A stretch of DNA of 64,000 nt from Flavobacteriales bacterium (lineage in GTDB: Bacteria; Bacteroidota; Bacteroidia; Flavobacteriales_D; Sanyastnellaceae), in NCBI GenBank assembly GCA_947456965.1, contig CANGTU010000003.1, forward strand, positions 1-64,000. The letters run 5' to 3'. Position numbers and translations under genes: made by a program. The notes beneath the pieces were generated by a model. The model ran no database searches. It saw only the letters and a program-made list of their open reading frames with translations, and was not told the DNA's origin. Positions 7,789 to 17,002 of the stretch are shown here, in pieces. Within the stretch, counting starts at the first letter, position 1. Each line of letters starts with the position of its first letter.

Positions 7789-8442
7789 ATGAAAAAGACA
7801 CTACTGGTGATGGTTGTTATCCTATCGACCGCATCCTCCTGTAAGAAAGAAGAGCCCAAGCGCGAGGCCGTTTATGGACGTGTGATGCATGCCCGTTCAA
7901 ATACTCCCGTGGATAAAGCCCTGGTCAGATTTATGAGTTATGAGCCACCTATTGGATGGGAAAACGGCACATACACGGAAATTACAACGGACACCACCGG
8001 CCCGGATGGAATATTTGAAATACCCTCAAATGAGGACATTACTGATGTTCAGGCCTGGGGTCTGCAAAGCATTTATCCTGATCCTTCAGATCCAGAGTAT
8101 TTGATCCCGTTTCAAGCCTCAGGACGCACGGTAAACCTCTATTTAGAAGCTCCAGGGTGGTTGAGGGTAATAGGAGTAGATCAGGGTTTAAATGCTGACA
8201 TGATCACTGCCATGAGTATTCAACTTCAGCCTGGTCTGTATGGAAATGATGCGACTACTTTAGATCCGGATGATACTTGGGACAACGTCCCAGGCCAGGC
8301 AATCCTTAAAGTACTCACTCACAAACCCATTACTGTGAAATACCGCATTCACGTTTCTGGGGAGGATTATGAATGGCAACAATTGCCCGGGCAAGTCATT
8401 GTGTCTGGACTGGACACTCTAACGGTTGAGATCCCATTTTAG
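7789..8442 (+). CDS. Lipoprotein with carboxypeptidase-regulatory-like domain
   Basis: A 217-residue lipoprotein: the signal ends ASSC (Cys at about residue 18), followed by a segment VYGRVMHARSNTPVDKALV that resembles the start of carboxypeptidase-regulatory-like (transthyretin-like) folds, and then TDTTGPDGIFEIP. The remainder is beta-rich with LEAPGWLRV and a C-terminal strand TLTVEIPF. It presumably sits on the outer membrane. It is the intact twin of the frameshifted gene at 6460. Its constant pairing with the giant protein downstream, in both copies, suggests that the two act together, for example as anchor and exported protein; that is inference. Confidence 0.75.
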   Translation: MKKTLLVMVVILSTASSCKKEEPKREAVYGRVMHARSNTPVDKALVRFMSYEPPIGWENGTYTEITTDTTGPDGIFEIPSNEDITDVQAWGLQSIYPDPSDPEYLIPFQASGRTVNLYLEAPGWLRVIGVDQGLNADMITAMSIQLQPGLYGNDATTLDPDDTWDNVPGQAILKVLTHKPITVKYRIHVSGEDYEWQQLPGQVIVSGLDTLTVEIPF

Positions 8443-8459
8443 ACATCGCTTAACTCAAG

Positions 8460-8493
8460 GGGAGGGAACTTAAACCGCCTCCCATTTTTTTTT
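8460..8493 (+). terminator. Rho-independent terminator or attenuator before the giant gene
   Basis: GGGAGG (8460-8465) pairs with CCTCCC (8478-8483) across a 12-base loop, followed by a run of nine T (8485-8493). It lies between the lipoprotein stop (8442) and the giant gene's ATG (8517), so it would end or attenuate transcription from the lipoprotein gene. In the decayed copy the T-run is broken. Confidence 0.75.
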
Positions 8494-8516
8494 CTTAAAC
8501 TAAAAACCTTACTCAA

Positions 8517-11500
8517 ATGAAAAAACTGCTCTTCGCGGCGGCATGGGCTTGGATTGCCCATTCGCAAGCGGGTGGACAAGTCCGTCCGCCCTTTCAAAAT
8601 CTCAATTTTTCTGAATGTTCATCCGGGTATTTCTGGACGCAAACGGACCATCCCTCAGCACCGCCTGACGGCTCTTTCTTTGCCGAAATTGATCCCGCTG
8701 ACGCCTCGTATCTCCTTTTCTCAATGAGGAAAGCGGACATTACGCCGGACAATTTGATCATTCCCGACTTTGAAAATCTGGCTCAGGAATTCTCTGCCAT
8801 AAAGCGTATCGAAGGAGTGACACCGATCGCAATCGCAGAGATGGATTATCACTACCTGAAAGAAGAGGCAACTACGAACGAATGGATTCAAGCCTCTGCA
8901 GCTGGTCTGTTCCACGATCCGGAACATCCCGACATTTTCGACTCGTCCCCCTCCCTGATTCTTTATATCGACATCAAGAATTATCGCCGGGGGCCTATGA
9001 AATTTGTGCTCAAACCACAATACTATTTCACGGATCACGCTCAATTACCCGATGAAATCAGAATTGACTTTGCAGATGGACTAGGCTGGCGCACGATCAT
9101 TCCGGGGGTCCCATTCACGGTGAATTATTCTGGTCAGTCCGATGAGAAACATATCAGACTCGAGGTCACCCGGAATTCCGAAATCAAAAAATCCGGCCTT
9201 AAAACCCGAGCCATTGAATGCGTTAGTGATTACGAGGATCCCGATCCTAATGTACCCTGGACAACAACGGGAAATCCAGATCTGCCTTGGGAAATCAGCA
9301 CGGTGTTCGATGGCTTGACAATCCGGGGCAACGCCTACTACTTGCCTTCAGGTGATTTTGACAAGCCTTTCATCTTCGTCGAAGGAATCGACTTTGACTA
9401 CACCGTAAGTGCTCAACGAAACGGGGATTTTGGATGGTGTGAATTTACGAGTGGAATGGGTAATCCCGATTATCCTTATTCCATGCTGCAGAAAATGCCT
9501 CAGCTCCTCGATGCGGTTAGGGCTAACGGCTATGACATCATATTACTGGACTTCCGGGACGGAGCCACCTGGATCGAACACAATTCGGCATTGCTCCGCC
9601 ATCTCCTTCTCATGGTGAATGATGGCAAAAGTGGTGAACACCAAAATATCGTGGCCGGTGCGAGTATGGGTGGTCAAATTTCCCGCTACGCGTTGCGCAT
9701 GATGGAGCTTGACGGACAAGATCACTGCACCAAAATCTGGATTTCATTGGACTCCCCGCACACCGGCGCATATATTCCCATTGCACTTCAGCAAACGATT
9801 GATGCGTTGAGCGAGCATAGCGATGATGCCATGGACTTCAAAGTGGACTATCTGAACCGTCCGGCAGCCCGGCAATTGCTCAACCTCCAATATTTCAATG
9901 CGCAGAATTCGAGTGAAATTTATTCTCCTCCGGTGCGCAATGCGTGGTACCAAACTCTTGATGAAATTGGTTTTCCTAAAGATTGCTGGAACATTGGAAT
10001 TGCAAATGGCAATATGAATGGTGAAGCAAATCATGACGACCTTAACGAGCCCTTACTCAACAGCAGCTGTGAACTCCATCCGCTTCTTGCAGGTCCTGAA
10101 GTCCGCTTCTATCTGCTCCCATCTTCAGGTGACCCCTATTATTACGACGACCTTGGGTTTCAATCCAACTCCAATCAGGAGGTTTCTGCACAAGTCATAA
10201 TAACGGTCAAGGAAAATCCGTCTGCATTGGGTTCCCTGCTCAATCTCATTGGAGCTGACCTTACCAAGCACATCGAAACCTACTGGGTAAACGCCAATAC
10301 TCCTAACTACGATTATGCGCCAGGTGGCACACGCACCTCAATGCAGGATTTGGTAAGAAGTGTAAACAAAAAACTCAGGAGCGAGGACTGTGCGTACATC
10401 AGCTACTTCATAAAAGAACATAACTTCATTCCGACCGCCAGCGCTCTTGGGATTTCAATAGATGATCCCTATGTCAACATCAACCAACTGCTTTCTGACA
10501 ATCCGGAATTATGTCCTTTCGACTCTTACATCGGGTCCGAATCTGACAATCAAGCTCACAGCGAAATCACCGAGTTAAACTCCATAAAAATTCTTGACGA
10601 AATCTTAGGCCTCGAATCGGATGGAGGTGCTCCATTACTTCCAGCTGTATTGAATGCGCAATATTCCCTTGGAGGCTCTTTCAATTATGGAGCAAACAGC
10701 TCGCACATCATTCCCAGCATTACAATTGAGCAAGGCGGAAGAATAAATATAAACAACATCGGCCAAGTGAATTTTGGCACGTCCACTAATCCCCTGGCTT
10801 TGGAAGAGCTCTTTCATGTCCAAACTCTAAATGGATGTGGTTCGTCTGTCGTTAAAGTAAGAAACTTTGGAATTCTTGAACTTGGAAGTAGTTCTGATTC
10901 GGGCTGGAGCGGCCAGCTCACAATTGGCCGCAACGCCTCCCTCCGACTTGAAGCAGGCGGACTCGCAATTATTAATCCGGGAAGCAAATTGGTGATTGAA
11001 GAGGGTGGACTGCTGGTGGTAGAGGCAGGGTCAATTCTCGACAACCGCGGTGATATCATCGTGCAGCCCGGCGGAAAAATCATCTATAAAGGCGGTGAAT
11101 GGAAACTCAATGGCTCAGCTTCAAGACTGATTCTTGATGGCGGACAGCTCCATGTGCATCCGGGAGTCACGCTGGCCTTTTCCAATCCAGGCACATTCGG
11201 ACACGTAGAAGTAACCGGTGCGGCAGATCATGAGATCTTCTGCGGACAGGGTTCCAGCATCCGCATCAGCGGCAGCAACACCAATGATCTCATCCTGGTC
11301 GTTGACGACTGGGCCAACCTGTGGAATGGGAACTTCGGACAGGGCCACCTCATTCTCGAGAATGGTCTGGTAGACCTCACCAACAACGGACAAATCTGGC
11401 TCGACATGCGCCTCACCGCCACCAACTGCATCTTCATGGACGACCATGATGAGGCGGGTGATGCTTCGATCCAGCCCTGGTATACCAACGCATCATTCAC

Positions 11501-13325
11501 GAACTGCCGATTCCAGAATACACGGATTAAGGGCCATGGAAGCCGGGTGCACGTATCCCGCTGTGAACTCGATGGCCCTCTTTCCGGCATACAGTTCAAT
11601 GGTGGCTTTTACCGCATCCGGGAATCTGACTTCAAGGATTGTGGCGTCCACTCAGAGGCATTGCAAAACCCCAGCAGCATCCAGAACTGCACATTCAGTG
11701 AAGAATCGGGTTACAACGAAGGAGGCATCTGCATCGCGGATGAGAGTTTGACACGCCTCAGCATTTCGGGCAGTTCGGTCACCTCTGCCGATATCGCCAT
11801 CAGTAAGCGCGGGGGCGCCCTGGTCATGTCATGCAACGCCCTCACCAACTCGGGCATCGGTGTGCTGGCCGGCAAAGGGTGTATGGTGCACATGGACAGC
11901 CAGACGAACGCCGGATACAACTACTTTGACCAGAACAGCGATCACCTCGTACTCGAACATGCAGGCTCACTGTCGCTAAGCAAGGGGTACAACCACTTCG
12001 GTGAATACGGGTCCATGATGATCTACGGAACCATCGCCGGTGTGGCTTGTCCGGATGACTGCTCCTCGCCGGAACTGGACGCAACAGCCAATGTCTGGTC
12101 AGCCGAAGGAACGCCGGCATCACCGCCTGCTGAAGCCATTGAGCTCTACTCCGGATCATTCTCCCTGCAGTGCAGCTCACCCCCGGCCTACTTTTATTGC
12201 CCCATCAGCTTAGTGGATGAATCCCCATCGTCTGCAGCAACCTGTCGTCAATTCACCGATGTGGTAGCCCTCCGCAAACCCCAAAAGTCAGCGACCATTT
12301 CCGGTGGCTCTGCCCCTCAGCGCGAAGAACAGCAGCAGCAGCCTGCAGGACAATACCGTTCCGGTGATGAAGATTCTGGCAATCCCATGCTCTACACCCC
12401 GTCCTACGACGGCGTTGCACTTGATGATGCACTCGTGCATGCCGCCAGCCAGCTTGAGCAGTTTGACAGCACGGCGAGTGATCTCAGTGCGCTCAACCTG
12501 CTGCATGAGATACTCACCTCCGGGCTGGACCGCAACCAATCCGACGTCCGGTGGAAGATGATCTGGGGACGCGACCATATGAAAACCGCCTTTGAGCATC
12601 TGGTGCTCGACGGGGAGATTGTGCCGGAAGCCAATACCAGCAGCTTCACAGCCCCCGTGCAACGCTATGTGGATGTGCTCAACCTGATGACCGACACCCT
12701 GCTTACTGACTCTACCTACCGCAGCCAGTTCTATCTGGAGCTGGACAAGGGCCAACTCTTCCGCACCCTGGGCAGACCAGATATCGCCAGTCAGGTATTC
12801 ACCCACCTCGGTGATTGCCAGCTCGACTCCCTGGAGCAAGCCCTGCTCAACCGGTGGAGATTGCAATCGGAAGCAGAATTAGATGTAGCGAGCCAGTACA
12901 TGGATGAAGGCCTTGCACCAACGGACATTAATCCGGTGGTGGACAGCTCAGCATTCATCCTGCCGGTGAGCCATATCACCGATTCCTATTACTTCGGGCT
13001 GCACATCCATGCTCCGGAGGACCTCAGCTTCATCGGCTGTCAGGAAGAATACCCATGGAAGTCCTCCACCACCTATTCTTCCGGGATCAAGCTGTATCCC
13101 AATCCTGCCCAAAGTATGGTTTGGCTCTCCGGCTGGACCGGTCAGGAGGTCACCCGGGGTGAGATCCGGGATGCTACCGGACGGGTGGTGCTCTCCTTTG
13201 CGCTGGCAGCCGACCTGCCCTCCGACGTGCCCATTGACCTGCCCGGGCTGGCACCCGGCTGGTACAGCCTCACCCTTGGAGAAGGCGCTGGCAGGACCAG
13301 CACAACTCTGATAATCAGCGAATAA
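8517..13325 (+). CDS. Giant T9SS-exported lipase-like / beta-helix surface protein
   Basis: A 1602-residue exported protein. Order: signal peptide (1-21), beta-rich N-terminal region, alpha/beta hydrolase of lipase type (about 280-560) with nucleophile elbow GASMGGQ (Ser383), a right-handed parallel beta-helix (about 690-1250) rich in G-G, N and short strands, a linker with Gln-rich run (around 1270), a helical segment, and a T9SS type A sorting tail (about 1520-1602) starting KLYPNPAQ. It is probably released to, or anchored on, the cell surface and may act as an adhesin with esterase activity; the substrate is unknown. The first half is AT-richer than the last half (hand counts: 23 of 60 G+C at 9001-9060, 34 of 60 at 12481-12540), suggesting a mosaic. 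A strong terminator follows. Confidence 0.8.
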   Translation: MKKLLFAAAWAWIAHSQAGGQVRPPFQNLNFSECSSGYFWTQTDHPSAPPDGSFFAEIDPADASYLLFSMRKADITPDNLIIPDFENLAQEFSAIKRIEGVTPIAIAEMDYHYLKEEATTNEWIQASAAGLFHDPEHPDIFDSSPSLILYIDIKNYRRGPMKFVLKPQYYFTDHAQLPDEIRIDFADGLGWRTIIPGVPFTVNYSGQSDEKHIRLEVTRNSEIKKSGLKTRAIECVSDYEDPDPNVPWTTTGNPDLPWEISTVFDGLTIRGNAYYLPSGDFDKPFIFVEGIDFDYTVSAQRNGDFGWCEFTSGMGNPDYPYSMLQKMPQLLDAVRANGYDIILLDFRDGATWIEHNSALLRHLLLMVNDGKSGEHQNIVAGASMGGQISRYALRMMELDGQDHCTKIWISLDSPHTGAYIPIALQQTIDALSEHSDDAMDFKVDYLNRPAARQLLNLQYFNAQNSSEIYSPPVRNAWYQTLDEIGFPKDCWNIGIANGNMNGEANHDDLNEPLLNSSCELHPLLAGPEVRFYLLPSSGDPYYYDDLGFQSNSNQEVSAQVIITVKENPSALGSLLNLIGADLTKHIETYWVNANTPNYDYAPGGTRTSMQDLVRSVNKKLRSEDCAYISYFIKEHNFIPTASALGISIDDPYVNINQLLSDNPELCPFDSYIGSESDNQAHSEITELNSIKILDEILGLESDGGAPLLPAVLNAQYSLGGSFNYGANSSHIIPSITIEQGGRININNIGQVNFGTSTNPLALEELFHVQTLNGCGSSVVKVRNFGILELGSSSDSGWSGQLTIGRNASLRLEAGGLAIINPGSKLVIEEGGLLVVEAGSILDNRGDIIVQPGGKIIYKGGEWKLNGSASRLILDGGQLHVHPGVTLAFSNPGTFGHVEVTGAADHEIFCGQGSSIRISGSNTNDLILVVDDWANLWNGNFGQGHLILENGLVDLTNNGQIWLDMRLTATNCIFMDDHDEAGDASIQPWYTNASFTNCRFQNTRIKGHGSRVHVSRCELDGPLSGIQFNGGFYRIRESDFKDCGVHSEALQNPSSIQNCTFSEESGYNEGGICIADESLTRLSISGSSVTSADIAISKRGGALVMSCNALTNSGIGVLAGKGCMVHMDSQTNAGYNYFDQNSDHLVLEHAGSLSLSKGYNHFGEYGSMMIYGTIAGVACPDDCSSPELDATANVWSAEGTPASPPAEAIELYSGSFSLQCSSPPAYFYCPISLVDESPSSAATCRQFTDVVALRKPQKSATISGGSAPQREEQQQQPAGQYRSGDEDSGNPMLYTPSYDGVALDDALVHAASQLEQFDSTASDLSALNLLHEILTSGLDRNQSDVRWKMIWGRDHMKTAFEHLVLDGEIVPEANTSSFTAPVQRYVDVLNLMTDTLLTDSTYRSQFYLELDKGQLFRTLGRPDIASQVFTHLGDCQLDSLEQALLNRWRLQSEAELDVASQYMDEGLAPTDINPVVDSSAFILPVSHITDSYYFGLHIHAPEDLSFIGCQEEYPWKSSTTYSSGIKLYPNPAQSMVWLSGWTGQEVTRGEIRDATGRVVLSFALAADLPSDVPIDLPGLAPGWYSLTLGEGAGRTSTTLIISE

Positions 13326-13344
13326 TCGCATTGATGCAGAACCG

Positions 13345-13383
13345 GCGCCCGGCCTTTCGAATGCGAGAGGCCGGGCGCTTTTG
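13345..13383 (+). terminator. Strong rho-independent terminator after the giant gene
   Basis: An 11-base perfect stem, GCGCCCGGCCT (13345-13355) with AGGCCGGGCGC (13368-13378), then TTTT. It begins 20 bases after the stop codon and isolates the surface locus from the nuo operon. Confidence 0.9.
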
Positions 13384-13494
13384 CTTCGTAAGGCACCCTT
13401 ATCCGAGGTCACAGCAAGCCCTTCATTCGGCCGACGTACACGAGGCAGAATCAAGCCTCAGGGAAAACCGGTTCAAAAAAGACCAACCACCGAC

Positions 13495-13524
13495 TTGGGC
13501 AGGGGCGTCGTCCGTCTAATTTTG
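13495..13524 (+). promoter_or_regulatory. Bacteroidota consensus promoter of the nuo operon
   Basis: TTG (13495-13497), a spacer of exactly 19 bases, and TAATTTTG (13517-13524) match the published Bacteroidota housekeeping sigma consensus (TTG at -33, TAnnTTTG at -7). Transcription would start near 13530, about 60 bases before nuoF. It is the only complete match I found in the window. Confidence 0.8.
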
Positions 13525-13560
13525 CGCCACTTCCGAGAAAAAGCGTCGGAAGCTCGTGAA

Positions 13561-13592
13561 CCATCCCCATAGGGATGGTTGTTAAAGCAACC
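13561..13592 (+). promoter_or_regulatory. Two mutually exclusive hairpins in the nuoF leader
   Basis: CCATCCC (13561-13567) pairs perfectly with GGGATGG (13572-13578) across CATA. GGTTG (13577-13581) pairs with CAACC (13588-13592). The two share bases 13577-13578 and end directly at the ATG (13594), so they could switch access to the start codon. No U-run follows, so it is not an ordinary terminator. Confidence 0.5.
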
Positions 13593-13593
13593 G

Positions 13594-14943
13594 ATGGGAA
13601 AAAAATTACTCCTCCAGCACGACCATGTGCCCGGAATCCACACCCTTCAAGTGTACCGGGACCACGGTGGATACTCGGCCTTACGTAAGGCGCTGAGCTC
13701 CATGACCCCCGAACAGATTGTGGAAGAGGTGAAGACCTCAGGCCTGCGCGGACGCGGTGGCGCCGGCTTTCCCACCGGCATGAAGTGGAGCTTTCTGGCT
13801 AAGCCGCCCGGAGTTCCCCGTTATGTGGTGTGCAATGCGGACGAGTCGGAGCCGGGCACCTTCAAGGACCGCTACCTGATGGAGCGCATCCCCCACCTGC
13901 TCATTGAAGGTATGATTCTCTCAAGCTACGCTTTGGGAGCCAACACCTCATACATCTACATCCGGGGCGAGTATTACTACGTGGCTAATATCCTGGAGAT
14001 GGCCATTGCCGAAGCTTACGCAGCCGGACTCCTTGGAAAGAACATTCTCGGCAGCGGTTTCGACTGCGACCTGTATGTGCAGATCGGAGCCGGGGCTTAC
14101 ATCTGTGGAGAAGAAACCGCCCTCCTCGAGTCGCTCGAAGGCAAGCGTGGCAACCCCCGCATCAAGCCGCCTTTCCCGGCGGTAGCCGGACTCTATGGAT
14201 GTCCCACCGTGGTGAACAACGTGGAAACGATAGCTGCCGTGGTGCCCATTGTCAACGATGGTGGTGCCGCATATGCCGCCATCGGGGTTGGTCGCAGCAC
14301 GGGTACCAAACTCATTTCGGCCTCCGGACACATCAACAGGCCGGGCGTCTATGAAATTGAGCTGGGCGTTCCGGTAGAGGAGTTCATTTATTCTGATGAA
14401 TACTGCGGAGGAATCCGCAATGGTCGCAGGATGAAAGCGGTGGTGGCAGGCGGTTCGTCAGTGCCCATTCTCCCCGCCGATCTGATTCTCAAGACCTCCA
14501 ATGGCGAGCCCCGGCTCATGACCTATGAGAGCCTCGCCGACGGTGGTTTCGCCAGCGGCACCATGCTTGGTTCCGGCGGATTTATCGTGATGGATGAAGA
14601 CACCAGCATTGTGAAAAATCTCTGGAATTTCACGCGGTTCTATCATCACGAGAGTTGTGGACAATGCAGCCCCTGCCGCGAGGGAACCGGATGGATGGAA
14701 AAAATCCTCCACAAGATCCTCGATGGCCACGGTACATTGTCCGATGTTGATCTGCTTTGGGATATCCAGGCCAAGATCGAGGGCAAAACGATTTGTCCGC
14801 TCGGCGATGCCGCCGCGTGGCCCGTGGCCAGCGCCATCCGCCATTTCCGCAGTGAATTTGAGGAGTATGTCAAGCGTGGCTCCTCGATCCGCGATGTGAA
14901 GCATTATTTCCGCCTGAATAACCTTCCTGAACCCGTTGCCTGA
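13594..14943 (+). CDS. nuoF: NADH-quinone oxidoreductase subunit F (NADH/FMN site)
   Basis: Subunit of respiratory complex I that binds NADH and FMN and starts electron transfer along the Fe-S chain. The 449-residue protein shows the glycine-rich NADH/FMN motifs (LRGRGGAGFPTGMKWSFL near residue 55 and GAGAYICGEETALLESLEG near 170) and the N3 [4Fe-4S] motif SCGQCSPCREGT with a further Cys in TICPLGDA. ATG 13594 is preferred over an upstream TTG because family members begin M-x-K-K-L-L-L. It is the first gene of a tight run of nine nuo genes; its stop overlaps the nuoG start by one base. The usual preceding nuoA-E are not here. Confidence 0.97.
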   Translation: MGKKLLLQHDHVPGIHTLQVYRDHGGYSALRKALSSMTPEQIVEEVKTSGLRGRGGAGFPTGMKWSFLAKPPGVPRYVVCNADESEPGTFKDRYLMERIPHLLIEGMILSSYALGANTSYIYIRGEYYYVANILEMAIAEAYAAGLLGKNILGSGFDCDLYVQIGAGAYICGEETALLESLEGKRGNPRIKPPFPAVAGLYGCPTVVNNVETIAAVVPIVNDGGAAYAAIGVGRSTGTKLISASGHINRPGVYEIELGVPVEEFIYSDEYCGGIRNGRRMKAVVAGGSSVPILPADLILKTSNGEPRLMTYESLADGGFASGTMLGSGGFIVMDEDTSIVKNLWNFTRFYHHESCGQCSPCREGTGWMEKILHKILDGHGTLSDVDLLWDIQAKIEGKTICPLGDAAAWPVASAIRHFRSEFEEYVKRGSSIRDVKHYFRLNNLPEPVA

Positions 14944-15959
14944 TGCCAAAAGTCACCATAGACGGAATTTCGATTGAGGTGCCAGAAGGCACCACTATCC
15001 TGAACGCAGCGCGCATGATTGGCGGCGAGATTGTTCCGCCCGCCATGTGCTACTACTCCAAGCTCAAGACGAGCGGAGGATACTGCCGCACGTGCATTGT
15101 GAAAGTGAGCAAGGGATCTGACAAGGACCCTCGCCCGATGCCCAAGCCAGTGGCTTCCTGCCGCACCGTAGTCATGGACGGTATGGAAGTCGAGAACATT
15201 ACTTCCGCAGAAGTCTTGGAGGCCCGGGCCGGAGTGGTGGAGTTTCTGCTGATCAACCATCCGCTGGATTGCCCTGTATGCGATCAGGCCGGAGAGTGTC
15301 ATCTGCAAGACCTGGCTTATGAGCACGGCAAGGAGGCCTCTCGCTATGAGTTCAAGCGCAGGGAGTTTGAGAAGACAGATATCGGCGATAAAGTGCAGTT
15401 GCACATGACGCGCTGTATTCTCTGTTACCGTTGCGTGAAGGTGGCTGACCAACTCACGGACGGCCGTGTTCATGGTGTAATCAACCGGGGTGATGTAGCA
15501 GAGATTTCCACCTACATTCAAAATGCGATTGACAATGATTTCTCGGGTAATGTCATTGATGTGTGTCCGGTAGGAGCGCTCACTGACAAGACCTTCCGCT
15601 TCAAGAGCCGCGTATGGTACACGAAACCCGTGGACGCCCATCGCGACTGTCCGCATTGTACGGGTAAAGTGCGGTTGTGGTATAAGGGTGACGATGTAGC
15701 TCGGGTGACTGCGCGGAAAGACAAGTATGGCGAGGTAGAAGAGTGGATTTGCAATGAGTGCCGCTTCGACAAGAAAAAGACCAGTGACTGGGTGATTGAA
15801 GGCCCGACCCACGTAGACCGCCACTCGGTGATTTCAGCCAACCACTATGAAAGCATTCGCGCGCTCAAGGCGTCCATTGAGCGGCAGAAAAAGTCGCTGC
15901 CTCATGGCACCAAGGTGGGCCTGGGCCAGGGCGCGCTTGATCCGAATAACCCCAATTGA
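14943..15959 (+). CDS. nuoG: NADH-quinone oxidoreductase subunit G, short form
   Basis: Complex I subunit carrying Fe-S clusters in the peripheral arm. The 338 residues include an N-terminal [2Fe-2S] domain (Cys around 36, 48, 51 and VASC near 70), the His/Cys motif CPVCDQAGECHLQD (about 104-117), and a [4Fe-4S] motif RCILCYRC with DVCPVGAL. The long molybdopterin-like domain of proteobacterial NuoG is missing, as is usual in this phylum; instead a Cys-rich tail (CPHCTGK, CNECRF) may bind a metal. ATGA-type overlap with nuoF. Confidence 0.95.
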   Translation: MPKVTIDGISIEVPEGTTILNAARMIGGEIVPPAMCYYSKLKTSGGYCRTCIVKVSKGSDKDPRPMPKPVASCRTVVMDGMEVENITSAEVLEARAGVVEFLLINHPLDCPVCDQAGECHLQDLAYEHGKEASRYEFKRREFEKTDIGDKVQLHMTRCILCYRCVKVADQLTDGRVHGVINRGDVAEISTYIQNAIDNDFSGNVIDVCPVGALTDKTFRFKSRVWYTKPVDAHRDCPHCTGKVRLWYKGDDVARVTARKDKYGEVEEWICNECRFDKKKTSDWVIEGPTHVDRHSVISANHYESIRALKASIERQKKSLPHGTKVGLGQGALDPNNPN

Positions 15960-15967
15960 GACTGACT

Positions 15968-16999
15968 ATGGATCCCATTATCCTATATAAAATCATTCTG
16001 GCTGTAGTCGTCTTCGCCGTATCACTTGGCGTGGCGGCTTATATGACCTGGGGGGAACGCAAGCTTGCGGCGATTCTTCAGGACCGCGTTGGACCCGACA
16101 GGGCCGGCCCTCTCGGTCTTCTCCAGCCCATTGCCGATGGGCTCAAGATGATCTTCAAGGAGGAGTTTATTCCTGCCCAGTCCAACAAATGGCTCTTCAT
16201 CCTCGGCCCGTCCTTTTTCATGCTCACGGCCTGCATGACCGGAGCGGTGGTGCCGTGGGGCAGTGGTCTGGAAATCGGTGGACTATACTATCCGATGCAG
16301 GTTACAGATATCAACATCGGATTGCTTTACCTGCTCGGTGTGGTATCAATCGGCGTGTACGGCATCATGATCGGCGGTTGGGCGTCAAATAACAAGTACG
16401 CGATGCTTGGAGCACTTCGTGCATCGTCGCAGATGATTTCCTATGAAATCGCGATGGGCCTGTCACTCATCGCACTGGTGATGACCACCGGCACGCTCAG
16501 TCTTGCCGAGATTGCCCGGCAGCAGGATGAGGGATTAGCCTATGTGGTGTATCAGCCGCTTGGCTTTCTGATTTTTCTGATCTGTGCATTTGCCGAAACG
16601 AACAGGGCACCATTTGACCTGCCCGAATCGGAGTCCGAACTGGTGGGGGGATTCCATACTGAGTACAGTTCCATGAAACTGGGATTTTTCCTTTTTGCGG
16701 AGTACATCAACATGTTCATTTCCTCGGCCGTGATGGCTACGCTGTACTTCGGAGGATATAACTTCCCGTTCCAGCATGAGCTAGGCCTGGAGGGCAATAC
16801 CCTGGCCATAGTTCAGGCCGTCGTGTTGCTGCTCAAAATTTTCATCTTCATCTTTATTTTCATGTGGGTGCGCTGGACTCTCCCGCGCTTCCGCTATGAC
16901 CAACTGATGAATCTCGGCTGGAAGGTGTTGCTGCCACTCGCCCTGGCCAATATCTTCATCACTGGACTTGTCATGTATTTCACCGGAAAACTCGCCTAA
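15968..16999 (+). CDS. nuoH: NADH-quinone oxidoreductase subunit H
   Basis: Membrane subunit of complex I next to the quinone site, linking the peripheral and membrane arms. 343 residues with about eight membrane spans. Family signatures are visible: ERKLAAILQDRVGPDRAGP near residue 30, and the acidic loop FAETNRAPFDLPESESELV near 210, which lines the quinone channel. ATG 15968 is chosen over a TTG four codons upstream that lies inside the nuoG end. Followed by nuoI after three bases. Confidence 0.96.
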   Translation: MDPIILYKIILAVVVFAVSLGVAAYMTWGERKLAAILQDRVGPDRAGPLGLLQPIADGLKMIFKEEFIPAQSNKWLFILGPSFFMLTACMTGAVVPWGSGLEIGGLYYPMQVTDINIGLLYLLGVVSIGVYGIMIGGWASNNKYAMLGALRASSQMISYEIAMGLSLIALVMTTGTLSLAEIARQQDEGLAYVVYQPLGFLIFLICAFAETNRAPFDLPESESELVGGFHTEYSSMKLGFFLFAEYINMFISSAVMATLYFGGYNFPFQHELGLEGNTLAIVQAVVLLLKIFIFIFIFMWVRWTLPRFRYDQLMNLGWKVLLPLALANIFITGLVMYFTGKLA

Positions 17000-17002
17000 G
17001 CC

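Noticed and set aside
12288-12866. 192-codon minus-strand frame within the giant gene
   Set aside because: It is antisense to a clearly coding, GC-rich segment and has no family signature.
13579-13593. TTG start 15 bases upstream for nuoF
   Set aside because: It lies in the hairpin leader, and family proteins begin at the later ATG.
15956-15967. TTG start overlapping nuoG for nuoH
   Set aside because: The ATG four codons later matches the family start.
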